NCBI RefSeq assembly: GCF_900564145.1
Contig: NZ_UOOB01000001.1
Coordinates: forward strand, 2,110,754 to 2,174,753
Direction of reading: 5' to 3'
DNA length: 64,000 bases
From: Comamonas sp. lk
GTDB lineage: Bacteria; Pseudomonadota; Gammaproteobacteria; Burkholderiales; Burkholderiaceae_C
Position 1 is the first letter of the stretch. The number at the start of each line of letters is the position of its first letter. Positions 1-7,668 of this stretch are shown here, piece after piece. Position numbers and translations under genes: made by a program. The notes beneath the pieces were generated by a model. That model searched no databases and was not told where the DNA came from. It saw nothing but the letters and a program-made list of their open reading frames with translations.

Positions 1-1
1 G

Positions 2-685
2 ATTGTGATCAATCCGAGTCTTTACAAAAAGATGTCGATCAATCCGATGAAGGACCTAGCCCCCATCATCCTGATACAGAACGAACACAACCTGATGGTG
101 GTCAACCCTTCAATTCCTGCGAAGACGCTCAAGGAATTCGTTGCCTATGCTAAGACCGTCTCAACGCCGATCACATTTGCATCGCCAGGTCAGGGCTCGC
201 CGGCACACCTGGCTGGTGAGCTCATGAACCAGGCTGCTGGTTTGAAGATGCTGCATGTACCCTATAAGGGTTCCAGCGCCGCCGTGAGTGATCTTCTGGC
301 CGGACATGTGGTGATGGCGATCGACAACATGCCTGCACTCCTACCGCAAGTCAAGGCTGGAAAATTGCGTGCACTGGCAGTGGCGAGTACGCACCGTGCT
401 GCGGCAGCGCCCGATATCCCGACCATGGATGAGGCCGGTCTAGCCGGCTATGTTGTTCCGGCTTGGAAGGGCTTGATGGCCCCGGCGGGAACGCCCAAGC
501 CAATCATCGACAAGCTGAACGCGGCCGTTCTCAAGATGCTGGCAATGCCCGACGTGCGACAGCGAATGGTCGATATCGGCGCAGAGCCCGCAGGCGGAAC
601 GCCCGAGCGCTTTGGCGAACTCATCAAAGCTGAAACAGCGAAATGGTCGATGCTGGTGAAGTCCACAGGCACCACCTTGGATTGA
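2..685 (+). CDS. Bug-family periplasmic solute receptor, C-terminal part (cut by window start)
   Basis: The reading frame is already open at base 2, so the signal peptide and first lobe lie outside the window. What remains covers most of a tripartite-tricarboxylate (TctC/Bug) receptor, a periplasmic protein that captures carboxylates. Visible family marks are FASPGQGSPAHLAGE, the LHVPYKG stretch, and AIDNMPALLPQVKAGKLRALA. It closely matches residues from about 98 to the end of the receptor at 6673-7644; most positions are identical, so the two are recent paralogues. It is followed by a decayed oxidoreductase instead of the dehydrogenase/oxidoreductase pair found after its paralogue. Ligand cannot be predicted. 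Confidence 0.93.
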   Translation: MVINPSLYKKMSINPMKDLAPIILIQNEHNLMVVNPSIPAKTLKEFVAYAKTVSTPITFASPGQGSPAHLAGELMNQAAGLKMLHVPYKGSSAAVSDLLAGHVVMAIDNMPALLPQVKAGKLRALAVASTHRAAAAPDIPTMDEAGLAGYVVPAWKGLMAPAGTPKPIIDKLNAAVLKMLAMPDVRQRMVDIGAEPAGGTPERFGELIKAETAKWSMLVKSTGTTLD

Positions 686-688
686 TCG

Positions 689-731
689 CCCCTTTTTTTA
701 GGGGAGTTATCGTCGGCCGCTGTGAGCGGCC
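689..731 (+). terminator. Terminator-like hairpins after the Bug gene
   Basis: Two short inverted repeats follow the stop codon: CCCCT/AGGGG around a run of T (689-704) and a perfect 6-bp stem GGCCGC-TGTGA-GCGGCC (715-731). Neither is followed by a classical U-tract, so termination is only plausible. Confidence 0.3.
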
Positions 732-763
732 TATCGGGCCTTCAACGGGGACATTGGACTCTA

Positions 764-890
764 AGCTTTTCGTTTGGTGCTTGGAGCCGATGTGCCGCAC
801 CGGGGGTAACTGACCTGTCTGTGGGCGAGCTCAATCTGGGAAACGTCGTCATCCAGCTAGATTTCTCCTGTATAGGCATTTCCCAGTTGA
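764..890 (+). pseudogene. Remnant of an AcuI/YhdH-type oxidoreductase N-terminus
   Basis: A short open frame here encodes DLSVGELNLGNVVIQLDFS, which lines up with ELSVDDLSPGNVVIQVAFS near residue 30 of the intact oxidoreductase at 8860-9846. Nucleotide similarity extends upstream to about 764 but in a shifted frame, and the similarity stops by about 875. No dehydrogenase domain or NAD(P)-binding core follows. In the paralogous module the same gene type also lies downstream of a Bug gene, which supports an old duplication that has decayed. A free-standing 64-residue gene (722-916) is the alternative but is less likely given the match. Confidence 0.6.
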
Positions 891-953
891 GCGGCGTGAA
901 TGAACCGTTCACCTAACTGGAGCGCACGCTCTTCGACATAAGAAAGTAAGGCG

Positions 954-1355
954 ATGGTGAATGAGCACTCTGAGAAATCACCCAAGAAAACAGGTTTTGT
1001 GGGCGAGCCGCAATGGAGGCGAGAAGGAATAGAGCCTGATTACCGTTTCTCGCTGGCCAATGAACGCACTTTTCTCGCCTGGATTCGTACAGCCCTAGCG
1101 CTGCTGGCCGGCGGAGTTCTGTTGGAGCAGTTCTCTACTCAGCTTGCTTCGCATCAGGTGATCGTGTCCCTCGCCATCGCTATGGGCATGTTGGCTGCCG
1201 CGCTGTGCGGACTGGCTTATGTGCGCTGGCGCGCCAACGAGATTGCTATGCGCAATTCATGCAGATTGCCTGGCACGCTGGCCATTCCGCTGATCTCTGC
1301 AGGCACGCTGAGCATTACGGCTGTGCTCGTATTTTTGCTGGTGGTACAAGCTTGA
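954..1355 (+). CDS. DUF202 (YidH-like) inner-membrane protein
   Basis: A 133-residue protein with the DUF202 signature: a charged N-terminus, then RFSLANERTFLAWIRTALAL and three hydrophobic helices (about residues 43-62, 70-90, 108-130). DUF202 proteins (E. coli YidH/YidG) are small inner-membrane proteins of unknown function that usually occur in pairs. The stop codon overlaps the start of the next DUF202 gene, so the two are probably translationally coupled. Confidence 0.85.
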   Translation: MVNEHSEKSPKKTGFVGEPQWRREGIEPDYRFSLANERTFLAWIRTALALLAGGVLLEQFSTQLASHQVIVSLAIAMGMLAAALCGLAYVRWRANEIAMRNSCRLPGTLAIPLISAGTLSITAVLVFLLVVQA

Positions 1356-1675
1356 ACTCATTAGCTCGGCCCCGGGACCCCGGCCTGCAGCCCGAACGCA
1401 CCGCGCTGGCTTGGAGTCGCACCGGCTTGGCGATGTTGCTCAATGCGCTGTTGGCACTTCGCTCTGGCTGGGTGGGGCAACATGCGCCGATCACGGGTCT
1501 GGGTCTGGTATTGCTGATGGCCTCAGGCGCCATCATTTTTTATGGTGCTTGGCGCCGGCGACACCTGTTGTGTGGTCATGGAGTGGTGGCACCGTCGGCG
1601 CACGCCATCACTGCCGTGGCGGCGGTCACGTTTTTGGCGTGTGTTGTCGCACTTGCATCTGCCATCACGAGCTGA
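1352..1675 (+). CDS. DUF202 (YidG-like) inner-membrane protein
   Basis: About 107 residues. The start chosen is TTG at 1352, whose last two bases overlap the TGA of the preceding gene (TTGA arrangement), because the family motif follows within a few residues: LQPERTALAWSRTGLAMLLNA. Three hydrophobic segments follow. It is the second member of the YidH/YidG-type pair. An upstream start in the same frame would require translation through the preceding gene and is unlikely. Function unknown in the family. Confidence 0.8.
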   Translation: MNSLARPRDPGLQPERTALAWSRTGLAMLLNALLALRSGWVGQHAPITGLGLVLLMASGAIIFYGAWRRRHLLCGHGVVAPSAHAITAVAAVTFLACVVALASAITS

Positions 1676-1853
1676 ATTGGCGTTTTTTCCCCGTGGGAGC
1701 AATGATCTCTGTCAGTGCCTCATCCTGCTTTCGAACGAGGAAGCTGATCCAGACGCCGTGACGCAAATTCTGCTTGCTGTTTTCCTTTCTCTTTGAGCGC
1801 TTTGCCCAGATGGCGGCTTTGCGGCAAGCCCGCTGAGTTGGTGTGCGAATATT

Positions 1854-1871
1854 TGTTTAATATATTAAAAC
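1854..1871. promoter_or_regulatory. AT-rich palindrome, candidate IclR operator
   Basis: The stretch GTTTAATATATTAAAAC at 1855-1871 is an almost perfect palindrome 63 bases before the CoA-transferase start. The 11-mer TGTTTAATATA (1854-1864) recurs exactly at 5317-5327, upstream of the acyl-CoA dehydrogenase. Two IclR genes lie between the two sites, so a shared operator is a reasonable inference. Confidence 0.45.
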
Positions 1872-1933
1872 TGAAATTGCATTATATGCAGCAGTGAAAC
1901 AAACTCATGGCACTTCTAAAGGATCGATGTGCC

Positions 1934-3094
1934 ATGACCAACTCTGCGCAAAATTCGGGTATTTCTACAGTGAAAGGCGGACCGCTTGTCGGTGTTCGCA
2001 TTCTCGACATGGCGACGGTTGTTGCCGCGCCATTCTCGGCAACGCTGTGCGCTGACCTAGGGGCTGAAGTCGTAAAGCTTGAGCTACCCGATGGCAGCGA
2101 CTCCCTGCGGACGCTTGCACCGGTCAAGGATGGGAACGCGCTCTACTGGAAGGTGACCAATCGCGGCAAGCGTGGCATTACGCTGGATGTGCGCAAGCCG
2201 GAAGGGCGGGAGCTCTTCCTGCGCTTGCTGCCGCAGTTTGACGTGCTTGTCGAAAACTTCCGCACGGGCACCATGGACCGCTGGGGCCTCGATCTGGAGA
2301 CGCTGCACAAGGTCAACCCGCGCTTGACCGTATTGCGCCTGACTGGCTTTGGTCAAACGGGTCCCTATGCACAGCGTCCGGGATTCGCCCGCATCTTCGA
2401 GGCCATGAGCGGATTCGCGCACCTGACGGGTGAAGCGGACGGCAGTCCCCAGCACATGAACTATCCGCTCGGTGACGTGGTCGCGGGCCTGTTCGGTGCC
2501 TTCTCCATTGCCTCCGCAATGGTGGAGCGTCGCCAACACCCGAATGGCCCCGGCCGCGAGATCGACCTATCGGCGACGGAGGCCATGATGCGCTTGCTGG
2601 AGCCGCTGGCGGTGGAGTTCGAGCAGCTCGGGGAGGTGAGGCAGCGCGCGGGTAGCCGCGCCACCTATACGGCACCTTCCAACATGTACCAGACTTCGGA
2701 CAAGGTCTGGGTCACGATTGTGGGTACCTCCGAAACTATTTTTCGCCGGATCTGCCAGGCCATAGGTCGGCCCGAACTATTCAACGAGCCTCGCTTTGCC
2801 ACCAACATCAATCGGGTACGCAATCTCGAGGAACTGGACGGCATCGTCAAGTCGTGGTGCTCGGCGCGGACCTTTGAATCACTCGCAGCAGCGCTGGGCT
2901 CGTATGAAGTCCCTTTCAGCAAGGTCTACGGCATCGACGACGTTTTGGCCGATCCGCACTTCCAGGCGCGTGAAACCATCATCCGCCTGCCCGATCCAGA
3001 CCTTGGTAGTGTGCCTGCGCCTTGCGTTGTGCCGAGGTTTTCCGGAATTGCTATCCCTGTGCCGCGATCAGGCCCCAGCGTTGGAGACGCATAA
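1934..3094 (+). CDS. Class III (CaiB/BaiF) CoA-transferase
   Basis: About 386 residues, the usual size for family III CoA-transferases, which move CoA between acyl-CoA and a free acid. The N-terminal Rossmann-like domain shows PLVGVRILDMATVVAAPFS and LCADLGAEVVKLE; LTGFGQTGPYAQRPGF follows. The catalytic aspartate is expected in PLGDVVAGLFG, at residue 181 from this start. I chose ATG 1934 because AAAGGA lies about 11 bases upstream; an in-frame ATG at 1907 has no visible ribosome site. The MaoC hydratase follows after 92 bases. Together they look like activation and hydration steps of a carboxylate degradation route; the substrate is unknown. Confidence 0.9.
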   Translation: MTNSAQNSGISTVKGGPLVGVRILDMATVVAAPFSATLCADLGAEVVKLELPDGSDSLRTLAPVKDGNALYWKVTNRGKRGITLDVRKPEGRELFLRLLPQFDVLVENFRTGTMDRWGLDLETLHKVNPRLTVLRLTGFGQTGPYAQRPGFARIFEAMSGFAHLTGEADGSPQHMNYPLGDVVAGLFGAFSIASAMVERRQHPNGPGREIDLSATEAMMRLLEPLAVEFEQLGEVRQRAGSRATYTAPSNMYQTSDKVWVTIVGTSETIFRRICQAIGRPELFNEPRFATNINRVRNLEELDGIVKSWCSARTFESLAAALGSYEVPFSKVYGIDDVLADPHFQARETIIRLPDPDLGSVPAPCVVPRFSGIAIPVPRSGPSVGDA

Positions 3095-3186
3095 CAGTGA
3101 GATTTATTCAATGTTGGGGCTGGACAGCGCCGAGCTGCAACGACTTAAAGACACTCAGGTCATTTGATTTTTGTACGGAAGCCACC

Positions 3187-3651
3187 ATGCCTCAACTAGA
3201 AATTTCCTCCCTGTCTGCACTTTCCGAATGGATTGATCAACCCGTTCCACCTTCGGACTGGCTGGCTATCACTCAGGAGCGTATCAATCAGTTCGCTCAG
3301 GCATCGGGCGATCATCAGTGGATTCATGTCGATACGGAGCGCGTATCGGCGTCGCCCTTCGGCGCCACGGTGGCTCATGGCTTCCTTACGCTGGCCTTGC
3401 TCAGTCGCTTCCTGAATGACACGGTGCAGATTCATGGTGTGCGCATGGGTGTCAACTGTGGTGTCAATCGCGTGCGATTCACGGCGCCGGTCAAGGCGGG
3501 CGCGCGCCTGCGTGCACATTTTAAGCTGGTGTCGCTGGAGCCCATCGATGGCGGCGTGCAACTGACGTGGTCGGCGAGTATTGAACAGGAGGGGCAGGAA
3601 AAGCCTTGTTGTGTTGCCGAATGGGTGCAGAGGCGATTTGGTGCCAGCTGA
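3187..3651 (+). CDS. MaoC-family (R)-specific enoyl-CoA hydratase
   Basis: A 154-residue single hot-dog domain. The hydratase signature is clear: FAQASGDHQWIHVD, carrying the catalytic Asp/His pair, followed by FGATVAHGFLTLALLSRF. Such enzymes hydrate 2-enoyl-CoA to (R)-3-hydroxyacyl-CoA. The frame stays open upstream to 3022, but ATG 3187 gives the normal family length and clears the CoA-transferase end. It probably shares a transcript with that gene. It ends 8 bases from the convergent IclR gene. Confidence 0.88.
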   Translation: MPQLEISSLSALSEWIDQPVPPSDWLAITQERINQFAQASGDHQWIHVDTERVSASPFGATVAHGFLTLALLSRFLNDTVQIHGVRMGVNCGVNRVRFTAPVKAGARLRAHFKLVSLEPIDGGVQLTWSASIEQEGQEKPCCVAEWVQRRFGAS

Positions 3652-3658
3652 GCAGAGT

Positions 3659-4441
3659 TCATCGCAGCCCCAGCGCGACCTCCACACTTCGCACCAGCGT
3701 GACTAGTCGCAAGCCGATGCGCTGCGGAAGGTCTGGCGTTGTAGCCTGAGAGGAGGGGACAACGCAGTTAAACACCACGATCTCTGAGTTCACGGGCTTT
3801 GTCATCGGCACTGCGACTGCCAGTCGATCCCGGTCGATGTAGCCATGATTTGTGCAATAGCCGTATGTAGCGAAGTCATGCAGCGCCTGGGGCAGGTTGT
3901 GAGCGTGCTCGGCGAATAGCTTTGGATATTGAACCTTGATCTGATTGAGTGCCATTTCTCGCTCAGCGGGTTCAGCCCTGGCAAGCCAAGATCGGCCTAT
4001 AGCGGTCGCAAGCATTGGCATGGAGGCACCAATATCGATTAGCGGCGCATTCCCGTCCTCTACGCGGCAGGTGTCCATGTAGACCATTTCCGCGCGGTCT
4101 CGAATACCTATGCCTACGGTGCCGTGCACTTCATTCGCCAAGTTGTTCATCAACGGCCGTGCAATTTGGCGCAAGGTCATGCTGGCCAGCAGAGGGTATC
4201 CCATAGACAAGACGAGGGCACCAAGCCGGTATTTGCTCAGCTGTGCGTCATGGCGCAGATAGCCCAACTGGAGCAGTGTGTAGGTCAGACGTGAAACCGT
4301 TGTCTTGTCTAGGCCCGTTCGGGCGACAAATTCTTTGTTTCCTAACAAGGGTTCGTCGGGTTTGAAGCATAAGAGGATTTCAAGCCCCTTCGCGAGGGTG
4401 CTAGCGAACTGCTTGTCTTGTGGGATGTTGTTGAGGCGCAT
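3659..4441 (-). CDS. IclR-family regulator (second of a tandem pair)
   Basis: 260 residues from ATG 4441; a longer frame to 4732 only overlaps the neighbour. The N-terminal winged helix reads FVARTGLDKTTVSRLTYTLLQLGYL, typical of IclR proteins, followed by an IclR effector domain (IGIRDRAEMVYMDTCR, DIGASMPMLATAIGRSWLA). It closely resembles the next gene upstream (4459-5256), so the pair arose by tandem duplication. Both lie between the CoA-transferase/MaoC unit and the acyl-CoA dehydrogenase operon and probably control one or both. Confidence 0.9.
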   Translation of the reverse strand: MRLNNIPQDKQFASTLAKGLEILLCFKPDEPLLGNKEFVARTGLDKTTVSRLTYTLLQLGYLRHDAQLSKYRLGALVLSMGYPLLASMTLRQIARPLMNNLANEVHGTVGIGIRDRAEMVYMDTCRVEDGNAPLIDIGASMPMLATAIGRSWLARAEPAEREMALNQIKVQYPKLFAEHAHNLPQALHDFATYGYCTNHGYIDRDRLAVAVPMTKPVNSEIVVFNCVVPSSQATTPDLPQRIGLRLVTLVRSVEVALGLR

Positions 4442-4458
4442 ACTGATGTTTACTGGTC

Positions 4459-5256
4459 TCAATGCGTGTCGTGCTGCTGCGCTAGATAGACCCGTTCCAC
4501 GTTGCTGACCATTTCCAAAAGTCGTGGGGCGATATCTGTTTCTATCGAATGTTTTCCCAACAACACAGCCGGCACGCCGCAGTTGAAAACCAGTATTTCG
4601 CCATCGATGATCAACTGCATGGGCGCGGCAACGGCGTGAACATCCTGCTGCCAATCGCCAAGCGAGTAGCAAACGCCAAAAGCCGGGTGCTGGCGTAGTG
4701 ACTCTTGCATGGTTCGGCCGTACTGCTTCCAAGCGTCGGGGTCTTCCGCTTGTATCTGCTCGAGAACCCGGTTGCGCTGCTCCTCATCGACGCCAGCTAG
4801 CCAGGCTCGCCCCATGGCGCTCGTTAGCAGGGGAAGAGATGCACCGATATCAGGACGAAAAGCAATCGCCTCATGGCCACGGCATGTTTCGATGTACACC
4901 ATGTTGGTGCGATCACGCATGCCCAGCGACACCGAACCGTGCACGTGATCGGCCAGTGCCTTCATGAAAGGGCGCGCTACTTGTCGGATAGTTAGGCTTG
5001 CCAACAAGGGATAGCCTGCCGCGAGCGTCGTTGATCCAAGGCGGTAGCGTCGTTGCTCGGCGTCGTACTTAAGAAAGCCCAGTTCGCCCAAGGTATAGGT
5101 TAGCCGAGACACCGTGGCTTTGGATAGGCCGGTTCTTTCAACGAATTCGAGATTTCCAAGTGCAGGCTCGCCCACCCTGAAGCTCTTGAGAATCAGCAAT
5201 CCGTTGGCCAGGCTGGTGGCGAACATTTGATGCCGCCCAGGGTACGTTGTCTTCAT
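4459..5256 (-). CDS. IclR-family regulator (first of a tandem pair)
   Basis: 265 residues. The helix-turn-helix reads FVERTGLSKATVSRLTYTLGELGFL; the effector domain contains LGMRDRTNMVYIETCR and DIGASLPLLTSAMGRAWLA. A later in-frame ATG gives a protein ten residues shorter. It is divergent from the acyl-CoA dehydrogenase at 5415 across a 158-base gap, the usual layout for a regulator and its target. Its paralogue follows 17 bases downstream, so the two are probably co-transcribed and could form mixed oligomers or divide targets between the flanking operons. Confidence 0.9.
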   Translation of the reverse strand: MKTTYPGRHQMFATSLANGLLILKSFRVGEPALGNLEFVERTGLSKATVSRLTYTLGELGFLKYDAEQRRYRLGSTTLAAGYPLLASLTIRQVARPFMKALADHVHGSVSLGMRDRTNMVYIETCRGHEAIAFRPDIGASLPLLTSAMGRAWLAGVDEEQRNRVLEQIQAEDPDAWKQYGRTMQESLRQHPAFGVCYSLGDWQQDVHAVAAPMQLIIDGEILVFNCGVPAVLLGKHSIETDIAPRLLEMVSNVERVYLAQQHDTH

Positions 5257-5316
5257 ATGCGGAATGGTCTCTTCAGAACGGGAAATTTCACTGAGCTAAC
5301 GATCAATGGGGGCTGA

Positions 5317-5327
5317 TGTTTAATATA
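5317..5327. promoter_or_regulatory. Repeat of the candidate IclR operator half-site
   Basis: TGTTTAATATA here is identical to 1854-1864. It sits 88-98 bases before the acyl-CoA dehydrogenase start and about 60 bases upstream of the divergent IclR gene. The right half of the palindrome is poorly kept here, so the call rests on the exact 11-base match and position. Confidence 0.4.
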
Positions 5328-5414
5328 GCAAAATACTAGTGTCGATGAATTCTGTTCCTGCCTATATTCACATGAACCCGCGAAGTTGTTGCGGGATAGA
5401 GATCAGGAGCAGAA

Positions 5415-6581
5415 ATGATTCGAGATGCCCAGGGCTTTGAGATTTTTCTCGAAAAGTTGCGGAATTTTGTGCGCACGCGCTTGGTGCCGCATGAGGCCAG
5501 TGTGGCAGATGCCGATGAAGTGCCGGCCGAGGTGGTGGCTGAGATGGCAGCTCAGGGCATGTTCGGCTATTCGATTCCGCAGGCATACGGCGGTGCCGGT
5601 ATGACGACCGAGGAGCTCGTGCTGGCAGCCATCGAGATATCCCAATGCTCGGTGGCCTTTCGCGCGCGTGTTGGCACCAACACCGGGATTGGTTCAGAAG
5701 CACTGGTGATCGAAGGCTCCGAAGCGCAGAAACAGCGCTACCTACCCGACATGGCGAACGGCCGGCTGACCGGTTGCTTTGCTCTCACCGAGCCCGAAGC
5801 AGGTTCGGATGCGGCCGCGCTGAAGACGAGCGCCAGACGCGATGGCGACTCCTACATCCTCAATGGAACCAAGTGCTTCATCACGAACGCGCCGATCGCG
5901 GGACTGTTCACCGTGATGGCTCGCACCGACCCGGCCAATCCGGGTGCGGGCGGTGTCTCGGCTTTTTTGGTTGAACGCGACACACCGGGGCTGACCACGG
6001 GCAAGCCCTATCAGAAGATGGGGCAAGCGGGCTCGCCCGTATCGGAAGTGCATTTCGACAACTGCCGCGTGCCGGCAGCGAGCTTGATTGGTGGCGAAGA
6101 GGGGCGTGGTTTCAAAATTGCAATGAAGGTACTTAACAAGCAGCGCATTCACTTGGCAGCGCTGTGCATTGGTCCAGCTATCCGCATGCTGGAGGACGCA
6201 GTGCAGTACACCGCAACGCGCAAGCAGTTCGGCCAGCCCGTAGGCGCTTTTCAGCTGGTGCAAGCCTTGATAGCAGACTGTCAGACCGAGATTCACGCGG
6301 CTCGTGCACTGGTCCTTGATACAGCGCGCAAGCGTGACGCAGGGATCGACGTCACGATGGAGGCATCCATTTGCAAGTACTTTGCCTCCGAGATGTGCGG
6401 GCGCGTGGCCGACCGTTGTGTGCAGATGCTCGGCGGCTATGGCTTCATCGCGGACAACAGCACGGAGCGCTTCTATCGCGATGTGCGGCTGTTCAGGCTC
6501 TATGAAGGCACCAGCCAGATTCATCAAATCAACATTGCCAAGCGAACCTTCAGCCAGGCGGGGTACGACCTCAAGGGCTGA
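5415..6581 (+). CDS. Acyl-CoA dehydrogenase
   Basis: 388 residues, normal length for this flavoprotein family, which oxidises acyl-CoA to 2-enoyl-CoA. Motifs include CFALTEPEAGSDAAALKTSA (FAD/substrate loop), RKQFGQPVGAFQLVQ, and near the C-terminus QMLGGYGFI and RLYEGTSQIHQ, whose Glu is the usual catalytic base. AGGAG lies about 8 bases before the ATG. It begins a plus-strand operon: dehydrogenase, Bug receptor, second dehydrogenase, oxidoreductase, divergent from the IclR pair. The MaoC hydratase at 3187 would act on its product. Confidence 0.92.
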   Translation: MIRDAQGFEIFLEKLRNFVRTRLVPHEASVADADEVPAEVVAEMAAQGMFGYSIPQAYGGAGMTTEELVLAAIEISQCSVAFRARVGTNTGIGSEALVIEGSEAQKQRYLPDMANGRLTGCFALTEPEAGSDAAALKTSARRDGDSYILNGTKCFITNAPIAGLFTVMARTDPANPGAGGVSAFLVERDTPGLTTGKPYQKMGQAGSPVSEVHFDNCRVPAASLIGGEEGRGFKIAMKVLNKQRIHLAALCIGPAIRMLEDAVQYTATRKQFGQPVGAFQLVQALIADCQTEIHAARALVLDTARKRDAGIDVTMEASICKYFASEMCGRVADRCVQMLGGYGFIADNSTERFYRDVRLFRLYEGTSQIHQINIAKRTFSQAGYDLKG

Positions 6582-6672
6582 ACTGCCAGCGACAGCGCAT
6601 CGCTGTGGATAGCCATTCGATCGTTTAAGCGACAGGCCTATTCAGTAAGCCGTAGAAATTGGAGACAAAACA

Positions 6673-7644
6673 ATGCAAAAACGTAAGTTGCTTGCTCTGT
6701 GCGTTCTGGCATCGCTGGCGATTTCGCCAGTCGTGGCGCAGCAGCCATATCCGAACAAGCCGATCAAACTCGTCGTCGGCTTTGCGCCAGGAGGCTCTGC
6801 AGATATCGCGGCTCGCCTTGCTGCTGAAAAACTGACCATGGAGCTGAAGCAGCCGGTCATCGTGGAAAACCGTCCTGGTGCTGGAGGAAATATCGGTGCT
6901 GAGATGGTCGCCCGAGCTGCTCCAGATGGCTACACGTTGCTCATGGCATCGACGTCACAGATCGTGATTAATCCGAGTCTGTACAAGAAAATGTCGTTCA
7001 GTCCGATCAAAGACTTAGTGCCCGTCATATTGGTGCAGAACGAGCACAACCTGATGGTGGTCACTCCCTCAGTTCCTGCGAAGACTCTCAAAGAGTTCAT
7101 TGCTTATGTCAAGTCAGCCCCAACGGCAGTCACTTTTGCTTCGCCGGGCCAAGGGACTCCTGCACACTTGGCTGGTGAGCTCATGAATCAGGCCGCCGGC
7201 TTGAAGATGCTGCATGTTCCATATAAAGGCACAAGCGCTGCAGTGAGTGATCTCCTGGCAGGACATGTGACCATGGCGATCGATAACATGCCGGCCTTGC
7301 TGCCACAGGTCAAGGCTGGAAGACTTCGCGCGCTGGGCGTCGCGAGTGAGCATCGTGCAACTGCGGCGCCAGAAATCCCCACTATGGACGAGGCTGGTCT
7401 GGCTGGCTATGTTGTTCCGGCCTGGAAGGGGGTGATGGCCCCGTCGGGAACGCCCCGGCCAATCATTGACAAGCTGAATACTGCAATGAACAAGATGCTC
7501 GCGATGCCAGACGTACGGCAACGAATGATCGATTTAGGGGCGGAGCCTGCCGGCGGTACGCCGGAGAAGTTTGGCGAACTTATCAAGGTCGATACATCGA
7601 AATGGGCGGCAGTGGTGAAATCCATAGGCACTTCCTTAGATTGA
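6673..7644 (+). CDS. Bug-family periplasmic solute receptor
   Basis: 323 residues with a signal peptide (KRKLLALCVLASLAISPVVAQQ), then the standard Bug opening YPNKPIKLVVGFAPGGSADIAARL. It is a periplasmic binding protein of the TctC/Bug type, which in betaproteobacteria binds carboxylates and often has no adjacent TctAB membrane partner; none is present here. A GGAG ribosome site precedes the ATG. It is a close paralogue of the truncated gene at the window start. Its place between two acyl-CoA dehydrogenases suggests it captures the acid that this operon degrades. Confidence 0.95.
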   Translation: MQKRKLLALCVLASLAISPVVAQQPYPNKPIKLVVGFAPGGSADIAARLAAEKLTMELKQPVIVENRPGAGGNIGAEMVARAAPDGYTLLMASTSQIVINPSLYKKMSFSPIKDLVPVILVQNEHNLMVVTPSVPAKTLKEFIAYVKSAPTAVTFASPGQGTPAHLAGELMNQAAGLKMLHVPYKGTSAAVSDLLAGHVTMAIDNMPALLPQVKAGRLRALGVASEHRATAAPEIPTMDEAGLAGYVVPAWKGVMAPSGTPRPIIDKLNTAMNKMLAMPDVRQRMIDLGAEPAGGTPEKFGELIKVDTSKWAAVVKSIGTSLD

Positions 7645-7668
7645 TCCAGGCCTTCAGAGGAAGCTACC

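Noticed and set aside
722..916. Apparent 64-residue novel small protein
   Set aside because: Part of it matches the intact oxidoreductase N-terminus at 8860, so it is read as a remnant.
3659..4732. 357-residue extended IclR protein
   Set aside because: The extension beyond 4441 overlaps the upstream IclR gene and lacks similarity to the family.
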